A DNA stretch of 64,000 bases from Rhodanobacter sp. B05 (lineage in GTDB: Bacteria; Pseudomonadota; Gammaproteobacteria; Xanthomonadales; Rhodanobacteraceae). Positions 50,057 through 58,588 of the stretch are shown here, piece after piece (position 1 is the stretch's first letter; each line of letters begins with the position of its first letter). A program made the position numbers and the translations under genes. Location: assembly GCF_002001085.1 (NCBI RefSeq), contig NZ_MUNU01000017.1, positions 248,001 through 312,000 on the forward strand, written 5' to 3'. The notes under the pieces were generated by a model that saw only the letters and a program-made list of their open reading frames with translations, searched no databases and was not told where the DNA came from.

Positions 50057-50217
50057 CGCGAAACTCCTTGATGGGATACGGTCGGCTGCACGCACGGCAG
50101 TGCCGAATGTGGCGAATGCCAAAGCAGCACTCGACAAGGTCGCCCCAGGGAGTTCCGCTTTAGCAGCATTTTTACCCCGCCCTGCAAGCTGGATGCTCAA
50201 CTCGGCGGCGGTGGAAT

Positions 50218-50240
50218 CATATCACTTTATAAGTGATATG
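50218..50240. promoter_or_regulatory. Perfect palindromic operator candidate
   Basis: CATATCACTT-tat-AAGTGATATG: two perfect 10-bp arms around 3 bp, strongly AT-rich. It lies upstream of the 68-residue gene on the minus strand and would suit a dimeric repressor. Bases 50057-50217 and 50241-50444 contain no convincing gene. Confidence 0.55.
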
Positions 50241-50444
50241 CAATGGACGTTTAGACGGCCATTTACTGTTCAGCAATGTCCTTGTATGTAGGGGCAAGGA
50301 AGCTTCTGATGAAGCTAATGCGTAACAGAAATGTTGCAGCGATGATGCGCCCATAAGCCTTGCAGGTTTGCGAAATCTCAGTGCCTCCCATGTCCAGGTA
50401 GACGTGAGATGATGCCCACGCACCCGATGAGGCGAGAGTCAATC

Positions 50445-50675
50445 ATGACGACATACAGCTACAACCTGACGCTCAATGACGGCGAGGTCAGTGCTGTCAA
50501 AGAAGCCATGGAGCGGTATCAGGCTTTTTGCAGGGAGCAATTGTCAGATGGGCCGAAAAGTCCCTATTGGGCGCACCTTCGTTCGCTTGAAAGCGCGCTG
50601 CCGAAGCTATTCGCCAATGCAAAGATGATGAGTACAAGCTCGTCATGCTGGCCGGTAAAGACAGATCCCGAATAG
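50445..50675 (+). CDS. Small unknown island protein
   Basis: A 76-residue protein (TTYSYNLTLNDGEVSAVKEA then MERYQAFCREQL) with a ribosome site (GAGAG) seven bases upstream of ATG 50445. The N-terminus looks like a small alpha/beta protein; the C-terminus (SSSCWPVKTDPE) is less certain. Family unknown. It converges with hsdM. Confidence 0.55.
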   Translation: MTTYSYNLTLNDGEVSAVKEAMERYQAFCREQLSDGPKSPYWAHLRSLESALPKLFANAKMMSTSSSCWPVKTDPE

Positions 50676-50703
50676 CATGCGGTGCATGGATGCGGCGTGA
50701 TTG

Positions 50704-52173
50704 TCAGGGTGAAGATGACTTCGGCAACGCCGCCGCCACATCACGGAACGATGCCAGCGCCGCCTCCAGATGCTCCACGATTTCCAGCGCCAGTACATCG
50801 GGCGGCGGCAGATCGTCGAGGTTGTCGAGGCTGTCGTCCTTCAGCCAGAAGATATCGAGGCTGGCCTTGTCGCGGGCAACCAGGGTCTTGTAGTCGAAGT
50901 ACTTGAACCGCTCCGACTCCTTGCGCTTGTGCCGGTTGGCCGGGTGGTAGCAGTCGATGAAGTCCTGCAGATCGTCGCGTTTCAGCGTGCGGGTTTTCAG
51001 GGTGAAGTGCTTGTTGGTGCGCAGGTCGTAGATCCACACGCCCTTGGTGTGTACTTTACCGTCCTTCGGCTTGGCGTCGAAGAACACCACGTTCGCCTTC
51101 ACGCCCTGCGCGTAGAAGATACCGGTAGGCAGGCGCAGAAGGGTATGCACGTCGCAGGTTTCCAGCAGCTTGCGGCGGATCTTCTCGCCGGCACCGCCCT
51201 CGAACAGCACGTTGTCGGGCAGCACCACCGCGGCCTGGCCGGTGGTCTTGAGCATCGAGACGATGTGCTGCAGGAAGTTGAGCTGCTTGTTCGAGGTGGT
51301 CTGCCAGAAGTCCTGGCGCTCGTACGTCAGAGCATCGCGGTCCTCGTCGCCGTCCTCGTTGGTGATGGTCATGCTGCTCTTCTTGCCGAAGGGCGGGTTG
51401 GCCAGCACGTAGTCGAAGGTCTTGATCGGCTCGGCGATCAGCGCGTCGGCACGGTCTACCGTGGGCGCGCCGTCGAGTTCGCCGATGTTGTGCAGAAACA
51501 GGTTCATCAGGCACATGCGGCGCGTGCTGGCGACGATCTCGTTGCCGTAGAACGCCTGGTGCCGCAGGAACTTCGCCTGCGCCTTGTTCAAGGTCACGCC
51601 GTCACGGGTCAGCCACTCGTGCACGCCGAGAAAGAAGCCGCCGGTGCCGCAGGCCGGGTCGGCCATCGTCTTCATCGGCTCCGGCTGCACGCACTCCACC
51701 ATCGCCTGGATCAGCGCACGCGGGGTGAAGTACTGGCCGGCGCCGCTCTTGGTGTCCTCGGCGTTCTTCTGCAGCAGGCCCTCGTACAGATCGCCCTTGA
51801 CGTCGGTCTCCAGGCTCAGCCAGTTCTCCGCATCGATCATCTGCACCAGCCGCGCCAGCTTGGCCGGGTCCTGGATCTTGTTCTGCGCCTTGAAGAAGAT
51901 CGCGCCCAGCATGCCCGGCTCCTCGCCGAGCCTGCGCAACACGGTCAGATAATGCGCCTCCAGCGGCTCGCCAGTCTTCGATTTCAGACTGTTCCAGTCG
52001 CAGCTGCGTGGGACGTTCGTGTCGCGGCTGTGCGGCGGCTGCGCGTATTCATGCGCCAGCTTCAGGAACAGCAGGTAGGTCAGCTGCTCCAGGTAGTCGC
52101 CGTAGCCCACGCCGTCGTCGCGCAAGGTGTTGCAGAAATTCCAGAGCTTCTGGACGAGGGCGGAACTGTTCAT
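50704..52173 (-). CDS. hsdM: Type I DNA methyltransferase subunit
   Basis: The 489-residue protein has an N-terminal HsdM_N helical domain (LWNFCNTLRDDGVGYGDYLEQLTYLLFLKL) and the N6-adenine methylase fold: SAM site ADPACGTGGFFLGVHEW and catalytic motif NPPFGKKS. Together with HsdS it methylates the target adenine; with HsdR the complex cuts DNA. ATG 52173 overlaps the stop of hsdS by four bases. It is the last gene of the operon. Confidence 0.93.
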   Translation of the reverse strand: MNSSALVQKLWNFCNTLRDDGVGYGDYLEQLTYLLFLKLAHEYAQPPHSRDTNVPRSCDWNSLKSKTGEPLEAHYLTVLRRLGEEPGMLGAIFFKAQNKIQDPAKLARLVQMIDAENWLSLETDVKGDLYEGLLQKNAEDTKSGAGQYFTPRALIQAMVECVQPEPMKTMADPACGTGGFFLGVHEWLTRDGVTLNKAQAKFLRHQAFYGNEIVASTRRMCLMNLFLHNIGELDGAPTVDRADALIAEPIKTFDYVLANPPFGKKSSMTITNEDGDEDRDALTYERQDFWQTTSNKQLNFLQHIVSMLKTTGQAAVVLPDNVLFEGGAGEKIRRKLLETCDVHTLLRLPTGIFYAQGVKANVVFFDAKPKDGKVHTKGVWIYDLRTNKHFTLKTRTLKRDDLQDFIDCYHPANRHKRKESERFKYFDYKTLVARDKASLDIFWLKDDSLDNLDDLPPPDVLALEIVEHLEAALASFRDVAAALPKSSSP

Positions 52174-53699
52174 GCGGTGGTCCTGGGTTTGCGGCCGCGC
52201 TTGCTGGCGGTGTCGCTTGTTGCGCGCTCGGCGCGGATTCGTTCCAGCAGCGCGTTGGCGGGTTCGTCGTTGGGGTCTTGTGGCACCAGTTGGCCGGCGA
52301 AGGCAGCTTTGAGGATGTTCTTTCTCTGAGCGGCGGACTGTCGGAGTCCGCTCTGCACGGTAGCCTCTTGTTGATCGACCGCTCTTAGAAATTCCACGAG
52401 CATTTCGTCGATAGCTATCTGTTCTTCCATCGGCGGGACAACTACTTGCAATGGGAAGAGGTCTTTGGCGTAAACAGCCGCCACGCTAGTAGTCGCCTTC
52501 TTGACCTTTTCCATGCGTCCGCGAAATACGACGGAGCACATTTGATGGCATGCAAATGCTGGCGTGATAGATCCATCAAACCTGAGCCGCATGAGGTTGT
52601 TGTTGTAGACGGTCGTCGGATCCACTTCTTGAATCATTCCGGTCTTGCCGACAAGCTCTCTGCTATTTCGTGTATTGAAGAGGAGATCTCCAGATGCAAG
52701 GGAGTAGCGGTCGATCTCCTCAGGCGAGGCATCAACCCTAACGAGGGCAGACGTGTCGACAGATCCCTCCATGGAAATGTTATTCATCTTGATGTAACTG
52801 GCGTTGCCATCGACGAGTGACTGATGCTCCTTGCCGCGATCAATCCCGAGCAAAGACTCAGCGACAACTTGATCAAGGCTTCCCCATACCCACCCACTCG
52901 GTAACACGGGCAGATTGGCAGTCTTGGGCGCCACCGGCTCCTTGTACTTGGCCTGCCAGTTCTTGGGCGGGGCTTTGCCCTGTTCGGCGAAGAGGGTGAG
53001 CTGGCTGGCTTCCCAGCGGGCGCGGCGTTCGGTGAGGATGCGTTGCAGCAGCTCGGCGCCGGTTTCCTGCGGCCCACCGGTCTGCGCGCGGGCAGCGCGC
53101 CAGTCGGCGGTGAGCGTGCCTTCCACCGCGGCCTTCAGCAGCGATTGGCGGTACTGCGCCAGCTTGCGCTGAGCCGCCTTCAGCTCGGCCACACCGGCAT
53201 CGAGATCGGACAGCAGCTCTTCGAGCTTTTCAATGATTCGGGTTTGTTCGTTGAAAGGCGGAAGCAAAAGCGGCATGCGCTTCATGGCTGCGCTGGTCAA
53301 CTTGAGCCGGGTTGAGCCGGAAACGAACTGCTGATAATCAGCAATGTTCAACTGATGTGCCAGAAGCCGGTTTTCCATTAAGCCGTCGAGGCCTCGAAGC
53401 ACATGAGCGTGGTTGTTGACCCAATATCTGCCATCGACGAGATAGGCCTTGTCGCGATTCGGGTCGAGAAAAGGGGCGCCGTCCTCACCGAGCAGAACCT
53501 GCTGGCCTGCCGAGCGGTAAGCGTCGATCCAGCCCACTTGTCCTGTAGCTCCGTAGTAAGGGTACAAATCGGATTGGGACTTTCCGACAAGTCTTTGGTT
53601 GCGTTCAGTTGAGTTGATGGGGTCGCGTTCGAAGTCTCGAACCTCAACCACATCCTCCAATTTGACCTCGATCCAGCTGTCGGGCACAGAACTACTCAA
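52170..53699 (-). CDS. hsdS: Type I specificity subunit
   Basis: The 509-residue protein has two target-recognition domains (~1-140 and ~255-430), each followed by a helical conserved region (FNEQTRIIEKLEELLSDLDA, and MEEQIAIDEMLVEFLRAVDQ). It begins with TTG 53699, which overlaps the hsdR stop. The second TRD (about 52380-52860) is lower in GC than hsdM and hsdR, typical of swapped TRDs. The DNA target cannot be read from sequence. Confidence 0.92.
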   Translation of the reverse strand: MSSSVPDSWIEVKLEDVVEVRDFERDPINSTERNQRLVGKSQSDLYPYYGATGQVGWIDAYRSAGQQVLLGEDGAPFLDPNRDKAYLVDGRYWVNNHAHVLRGLDGLMENRLLAHQLNIADYQQFVSGSTRLKLTSAAMKRMPLLLPPFNEQTRIIEKLEELLSDLDAGVAELKAAQRKLAQYRQSLLKAAVEGTLTADWRAARAQTGGPQETGAELLQRILTERRARWEASQLTLFAEQGKAPPKNWQAKYKEPVAPKTANLPVLPSGWVWGSLDQVVAESLLGIDRGKEHQSLVDGNASYIKMNNISMEGSVDTSALVRVDASPEEIDRYSLASGDLLFNTRNSRELVGKTGMIQEVDPTTVYNNNLMRLRFDGSITPAFACHQMCSVVFRGRMEKVKKATTSVAAVYAKDLFPLQVVVPPMEEQIAIDEMLVEFLRAVDQQEATVQSGLRQSAAQRKNILKAAFAGQLVPQDPNDEPANALLERIRAERATSDTASKRGRKPRTTA

Positions 53700-56473
53700 G
53701 CCACCAACTCCTCATTCATTTCCTCAAGCAGCCCATCGAGCTGTTCGCCAAACACATTCCACGCCTTCTGCAGTCCACCCTTGCTGGCCAGCTGCGCATA
53801 GTCGAAATCCTCGCGACTGATCGAGCAGCTGGTGGCGATGTGATCCTTGATCAGGCGCAGCCACTGCGTCTGTTCGTCGCTGAACGCCGTGGCGCGCTGC
53901 GCATTGTGACGGAAGATCCATGCCTGGAACCGCTTGTCCACGCTATCGGCGAACGGGCGCAGTTCGTCGTCCATGCCAAGCGCAAAACGCACCAGTGCGA
54001 CCAGGTCAGTGAGCTGGCGGCGCACGTCCGCACCGCCGATCTTGCTGGCCTGCACGCGGGCATAGGCGGACCACAGCCGTTCGGTGGTGAGCATCAACGG
54101 CGGGCGCGCCAGTGCGTCGTGCAGCTCCTCGATCATGGCAAAGGTGAGCGCGCGGCGGCGGTAGGGTTGCTGGTAGAAGAAATCCAGCGCGGCGATCTCG
54201 TTGCGATGGGTGGCGAGGTAGTCAGCAAACGCCTGCACGGTGGCCTGCGCCTGGCTCTCGGCCAGTGCGCTATAGCCGCTGAAGGTGACCTGGTCCGGGT
54301 TGACGTGGTCGATGAGCTGCTCGTGTTCGCGCCGCGCCGATTCGATCAGGTCGCGTAGCTTGGGATCGTCAAACGGCTTGCAGGCGCTGGCCACGCGTTG
54401 CTGGCGGGCGGCGTCCAGTTCGTCGGTGGTGAGCGTGTTGGCGTTGCGGGTGATGCCGGCGGCTTTGGCCGCGTCCAGCGCATCGGCGGCGATGCGGTCG
54501 GGGTCCACCGCCTGCACCAGTCCACGGGCGAGATCGTTGAGCGCAAACCCACCGGCGGTCTGCTTGATCCGCGCCAGCGCCTTGTCGTCGAGCTGCTTGG
54601 CCAGCCGTACCAGCCGGCTGCCGAGGCTGAGCACGGTGTCGTCGTCGCGGCTGCCGATGGCGACGCCTTTGAGCAGGCCGTCCAGGCTCACGCCGGGTTT
54701 CTTCTCCAGTGGGCGGCTTTCAGTCTTCAGTGACTTTTCCACGCCGACCGCGTCGATCAGCACGAAGTGGGTCTTGGCGCCGTCGGCGCTGTTGCTGACC
54801 TTCTTCAGCGATTCGCCGTCGAGGCTGCGCACGCCGCGGCCCTTCATCTGCTCGTAGTAGCCACGGCTGCGCACGTCGCGCATGAACAGCAGCACCTCCA
54901 GCGGCTTCACGTCGGTGCCGGTGGCGATCATGTCGACGGTGACGGCGATGCGCGGGTAGTACTCGTTGCGGAAATTGGACAGGATGGTGTCCGGGTCTTC
55001 GTCGGCCTTGTAGGTGACCTTCTTACAGAACGCATTGCCCTCGCCGTAGACCTCACGCACGGTCTGGATGATGTCGTCGGCGTGGCTGTCGGTCTTGGCG
55101 AAGATCAGGGTCTTGGGCACTTCCTTGCGCTGGGGGTAGATGGTGGTTTCCACCGCGGCTTTCATGGCCCTGATCACTTGGCGGATCTGGTCGGGATTGA
55201 CTACGGAGCGGTCCAGCTCCTTGCCGGTGTAGGCGGTGTCCTCCTCGATCTCGGCCCAGCGTTTGGCGCGGGTCTGCCGCTCGCGGTGATCCACCCATTC
55301 GGTCGCCTTCAACTCGGCACCGGCGCGGGTGACCTCGGTCTCGATCTCGTAGACGTCGTACATCACGTTGACGCCATCGACCACCGACTGCTCGTAGCTG
55401 TATTCGGCCACCACGTTGCCGTTGAAGAAACCGTAGGTGCGATTGTCCGGCGTGGCGGTCAGGCCGATCAGGAACGCGTCGAAGTAGTCCAGCACCTGCT
55501 TCCACAGGTTGTAAATGCTGCGGTGGCACTCATCGATGATGATGAAATCGAATTCCTCGATTGGCACCGCTGGGTTGTAGCGCACCAGCTTGCCGGCGCC
55601 GGATTGCGGCACCTCGCCGGCCGAAATGTCCTCGGCCGACTCGTCGATCTCCTCGCCACTGAGGATCGAGTACATGCGCTGGATGGTGCAGATGCAAACC
55701 TGCGCGTGCGGGTCGATGCGGCTGCTGCTGAGGCGCTGCACGTTGTACAGCTCGGTAAACTTGCGGCCGTCATCCGGTGGCGAATAGGCCATGAATTCCT
55801 GATGCGCCTGCTTGCCCAGGTTGCGTGTGTCGACCAGGAACAGGATGCGCTTGGCCCCGCCGAACTTCAGCAGGCGATACACCGACGTGATCGCGGTGAA
55901 CGTCTTGCCGGCACCGGTGGCCATGTGGATCAACGCGCGCGGTTTGGCCATCGCCAGCGACTTTTCCAGGCCGGTGACGGCGCTGATCTGGCAGTCGCGC
56001 AAGTTCTGGGTGGGCAACGGCGGCATCTGCTCGGCCAGCCGGGCGCGTAAGGTGTTCGGTTGTGCCACCCAAGCCGCCAGCGTCTGCGGCTGGAAGAAGC
56101 TGAACACCTCGCGGGCGCGGGGACGTGGGTCGCCACCGTCGGTGAAGTGGACGATCTGGCCGGTGCTCTCGTAGAGGAATCGCAGCGGCGTGCTGTCCTT
56201 GCGCCATTTCAGCTTGGCGCTGGCGTAGCGTTCCGTCTGCGTCTCGTGCGCGGTGAGGTTCTCGCCGGCCTCGTCGCGCTTTGCCTCGATCACGCCTACG
56301 GGCTGGCGATCAAAAAACAGCAGATAGTCGGCGGGGCCGGTGTCGGTCGGGTACTCGCGAACCGCGACGCCCGAGGCTGCGCCCAGATTGATCTGCTTCA
56401 TGTCCTGCACGACCCAGCTTGCCGCGGCAAGTTTTTGGTCGATGATCTGCCTAGCCTTGGATTCTGGCGTCAC
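53696..56473 (-). CDS. hsdR: Type I restriction endonuclease subunit
   Basis: The 925-residue protein has a PD-(D/E)xK nuclease domain (GVIEAKRDE), a superfamily-2 motor with Walker A HMATGAGKTFTA, DECHRS box, GLTATPD and a C-terminal EcoEI-R-type region. It pumps DNA and cuts far from the unmethylated site. GTG 56473 with AGGGGGAG just upstream is preferred; an open frame to 56560 (MPAPNW...) has no ribosome site. It is the first gene of hsdR-hsdS-hsdM. Confidence 0.93.
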   Translation of the reverse strand: MTPESKARQIIDQKLAAASWVVQDMKQINLGAASGVAVREYPTDTGPADYLLFFDRQPVGVIEAKRDEAGENLTAHETQTERYASAKLKWRKDSTPLRFLYESTGQIVHFTDGGDPRPRAREVFSFFQPQTLAAWVAQPNTLRARLAEQMPPLPTQNLRDCQISAVTGLEKSLAMAKPRALIHMATGAGKTFTAITSVYRLLKFGGAKRILFLVDTRNLGKQAHQEFMAYSPPDDGRKFTELYNVQRLSSSRIDPHAQVCICTIQRMYSILSGEEIDESAEDISAGEVPQSGAGKLVRYNPAVPIEEFDFIIIDECHRSIYNLWKQVLDYFDAFLIGLTATPDNRTYGFFNGNVVAEYSYEQSVVDGVNVMYDVYEIETEVTRAGAELKATEWVDHRERQTRAKRWAEIEEDTAYTGKELDRSVVNPDQIRQVIRAMKAAVETTIYPQRKEVPKTLIFAKTDSHADDIIQTVREVYGEGNAFCKKVTYKADEDPDTILSNFRNEYYPRIAVTVDMIATGTDVKPLEVLLFMRDVRSRGYYEQMKGRGVRSLDGESLKKVSNSADGAKTHFVLIDAVGVEKSLKTESRPLEKKPGVSLDGLLKGVAIGSRDDDTVLSLGSRLVRLAKQLDDKALARIKQTAGGFALNDLARGLVQAVDPDRIAADALDAAKAAGITRNANTLTTDELDAARQQRVASACKPFDDPKLRDLIESARREHEQLIDHVNPDQVTFSGYSALAESQAQATVQAFADYLATHRNEIAALDFFYQQPYRRRALTFAMIEELHDALARPPLMLTTERLWSAYARVQASKIGGADVRRQLTDLVALVRFALGMDDELRPFADSVDKRFQAWIFRHNAQRATAFSDEQTQWLRLIKDHIATSCSISREDFDYAQLASKGGLQKAWNVFGEQLDGLLEEMNEELVA

Positions 56474-56865
56474 GACTCCCCCTGAGTGGTCCACCAAGCG
56501 CCTGGCTTCAGTGCTTCTTGCCGCAGTTGTCGCGTCACTGTACCAATTGGGCGCCGGCAACCCAAACCTTCAGGGAATTACGTGCCACATGGGGCTTGTT
56601 GGAATGAAGGCCCCCAATATGGACGAGCTCGCGCGGTTTGGCGTTCTGGCACAGAGGGCGTACGGTAGCCAGCAGGACGAGGTTCCGACAAGCGCACGGC
56701 TACCGGAGCGACGTTTGTCTCTGCATCACCGGATCGCTTCATGGATGAAGTAGCGATGGGTGCACTCGGTCGCATCTACGGCTGGCCGGCGAATTAGGCG
56801 TGTTCGTGGCGGCGCGTGGGCATTCTTGTAGTCCGATGCTCACCCAGTGATAGCTGGAGTCTTCT
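56474..56865. other. Region without a gene
   Basis: Upstream of hsdR. No convincing frame on either strand; the hsdRSM promoter must lie here but no clear -35/-10 was found. Confidence 0.5.
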
Positions 56866-56885
56866 GGGGGCATATTTGGGGGCAT
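56866..56885. promoter_or_regulatory. Right integrase arm-site candidates
   Basis: GGGGGCAT at 56866-56873 and 56878-56885, 12 bp apart, with the same orientation and spacing as the pair at 44294. They sit 58 bases inside the right attachment site. Confidence 0.55.
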
Positions 56886-56942
56886 TGTCAATAGATATTC
56901 AGATTGAAATGGCTACATGAAGGGCTTTGAGTGGCATGATGT

Positions 56943-56961
56943 GATTCCTGGTGCCGCACCA
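56943..56961 (+). other. attR: imperfect copy of the tRNA-Thr end
   Basis: GATTCCTGGTGCCGCACCA. It differs from attL by one C/T change and one missing G, so a perfect duplicated core is only TCCTGGTGCCG. It marks the right end of the island. Confidence 0.7.
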
Positions 56962-56976
56962 CCACATGATCGCGCG

Positions 56977-57003
56977 CCAAGGCCGTCCTTCGGGCGGCCT
57001 TGG
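56977..57003 (+). terminator. Displaced tRNA-Thr terminator
   Basis: CCAAGGCCG and CGGCCTTGG form a 9-bp stem 15 bases after attR. Without the island it would lie just downstream of the tRNA. It shares the AAGGCC/GGCCTT arms with the terminator inside the left end. Confidence 0.5.
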
Positions 57004-57173
57004 CCATTTGTGATCCAGGCGGCCTGCGAATCGGGTTGGATTGCCTTGTCCGAGGGACTGCCCCGGTAGCGGCTTCAGCAAGCTGAATGTCGCACAAAAA
57101 TTTGACAAGGGTATCGCGATCTCTCCACCCGCTGCTGCGCAACCTGACGCCTTCGAACCTCGAGGGTAAAGCC

Positions 57174-57497
57174 GTGGAAACACTTTACGTCGTGCAGGGT
57201 TTTTATGGAATGGGGCAGGGCATGGTTGCCGGCAAGCCCATCCTGCATGGCATGGAGCAACTGGCGCGCACGCGCGGCGAGGCGCTGGCGGGCCAATGCG
57301 ATGGCGTGCTGGTGTATGCGCAAGGCGCAGATGTGGATCGAGGCGAGTATTCGGCGCCGGTGATCCTGGCGAAGTATGGTGAGGTGCCACACCCGGAAAC
57401 GCAGAGTCTGCGCCAGCCGGTACCGGAATCTGCGCACGAGCGCGTGTCCTGGTGGGGTCTGCCGGGATTCCGCGGTAGCCACGCACAAGCGCTGTAG
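57174..57497 (+). CDS. Hypothetical protein
   Basis: A 107-residue frame from GTG 57174, with GAGGG nine bases upstream. The sequence (ETLYVVQGFYGMGQGMVAGK, LILAKYG-like, ESAHERVSWWGLPGF) is a believable small protein with a glycine-rich start. No family recognised. The upstream ATG 57123-like extension has no ribosome site. It is the first gene right of the island. Confidence 0.55.
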   Translation: METLYVVQGFYGMGQGMVAGKPILHGMEQLARTRGEALAGQCDGVLVYAQGADVDRGEYSAPVILAKYGEVPHPETQSLRQPVPESAHERVSWWGLPGFRGSHAQAL

Positions 57498-57559
57498 GCC
57501 GACACCGACATACCGGAGCCTGCGCGCGCTGCATATTGGTCAGGTTCGGAGTCGCCTGC

Positions 57560-57862
57560 ATGCGCTTGCTGGATGCGCCAGGGGACTACCGGCGGTGTCT
57601 CCCGGCAGAGGGCTTGGCAATGGGTGTCGTCTTGACGATCAGGGAAAGCAGCCACGGCCTGTGGTGCATCTGCAGTGGCCCGGAGATCCTGTTCGACCGC
57701 CTGCACTTTGCTCATGCCATCCGCCTGGGTCGGGGCCTGGCTCGCGAGGAGCACGACAGTTCAGGCAGTGCGGCTTGTGTCGAGATGGTCTGCAGCGAGT
57801 TCAACATCCCGCTGGTGCAGTACGCCGATACTGCCGGGGTGCGGGCGGCGAGCGTGGCGTGA
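57560..57862 (+). CDS. Hypothetical protein
   Basis: A 100-residue frame from ATG 57560 with GGAG eight bases upstream. The middle (GVVLTIRESSHGLWCICSGP and ILFDRLHFAHAIRLGRGLA) looks folded and has several cysteines. I do not recognise a family. It follows the gene at 57174 with a 62-base gap, same direction. Confidence 0.55.
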   Translation: MRLLDAPGDYRRCLPAEGLAMGVVLTIRESSHGLWCICSGPEILFDRLHFAHAIRLGRGLAREEHDSSGSAACVEMVCSEFNIPLVQYADTAGVRAASVA

Positions 57863-58051
57863 CCGGATGACCCTCCGGGCCGGTGGCCCCGGAAGTTGGC
57901 TGCCTCGGGCTTCCGCGCGCGGAGAATCATCCGTTCCGCTCAGGATGGGGTCAACCGGCTGCGGCGAATGCGGCCCACGCTATCGAGGCAAGCGTGTCGC
58001 TGCTGCCTGGGCCTTGGTGCGTACAGGGATCCAGGATGCCCGAAGAAGACA

Positions 58052-58079
58052 TGGACGTGTCGTAAAAATTTGCTACGAT
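58052..58079 (+). promoter_or_regulatory. Sigma-70 promoter candidate
   Basis: TGGACG (-35) and TACGAT (-10) are 16 bp apart, with an extended TGC before the -10. Transcription would start near 58086, ahead of the gene at 58120. Confidence 0.4.
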
Positions 58080-58119
58080 CAACCCGACGGCTGCACAGGG
58101 GCAGCCGGGAGAGATCGAC

Positions 58120-58317
58120 ATGCAGACGCCTTTCGCACATCCCGCCGTCTGGCGCGGACTGGTGCTGTTTGCAGGGATGCTGTTGGGGAAGTTCACCAGG
58201 GAAATGAAGCCCGATACCGCGCCGCCCCAGGTGGGCAACCTGGTGTCGTGGTCCCCCGGTGCACGATCACGCCGGGAGGATGAACTGGAGCGCATCCGCC
58301 AGGCGGAATCGAGCTAG
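58120..58317 (+). CDS. Small hypothetical protein
   Basis: A 65-residue frame with GGGAGAG eight bases before ATG 58120. It has one hydrophobic patch (WRGLVLFAGMLLG) and a charged tail (RSRREDELERIRQAESS) that could form a helix. It may be a short membrane-tethered protein. Family unknown. A sigma-70-like promoter is directly upstream. Confidence 0.5.
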   Translation: MQTPFAHPAVWRGLVLFAGMLLGKFTREMKPDTAPPQVGNLVSWSPGARSRREDELERIRQAESS

Positions 58318-58588
58318 CCGTGTAAACCCAGGATATCCGTGCGCGGCACGGCGCGACATGCCGATCCTGTCGTGGCCCAGTTTGTGTGCGGCGTGGGTTG
58401 ACGAGGGCCATGGCCCAATCCGGTAAACTCCAAGGAGGCGTGGCGCTGTATGCCGCGCACGCTTTCTTGCGCCCGCCACGGCAAATTGCGCGGGATCCGG
58501 GCAGACTGCCATGGGCGCCGAACCATCATTGCGCCTCTGCGTCGGTTTCCATCGGTGCGGACCGGACGTCACCACAGGTACGACAACC

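Larger units (their letters stand above)
44160..56961. mobile_element. 12.8-kb integrative island at tRNA-Thr
   Basis: The element is bounded by the imperfect tRNA-derived repeats and by GGGGGCAT pairs just inside each end. It starts with a tyrosine integrase reading away from the tRNA, followed by a small regulator, a DUF3987 protein, zinc-ribbon proteins, several unknown small genes and an hsdRSM operon on the opposite strand. GC content is visibly lower between 45.6-46.5 kb and 48.6-50.7 kb than in the flanks. There is no structural phage, conjugation or relaxase gene, so it is likely mobilised by a helper or now passive. Confidence 0.85.

Noticed and set aside
50704-52329. Open frame of 519 codons on the plus strand opposite hsdM
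   Set aside because: Antisense to a clear HsdM with all motifs; composition is that of a shadow frame.
54767-56050. Open frame of 427 codons on the plus strand opposite hsdR
   Set aside because: Antisense shadow of HsdR; histidine- and leucine-rich with no recognisable domain.
56474-56560. hsdR start at 56560 (MPAPNW...)
   Set aside because: It is a TTG without ribosome site; GTG 56473 has AGGGGGAG directly upstream.
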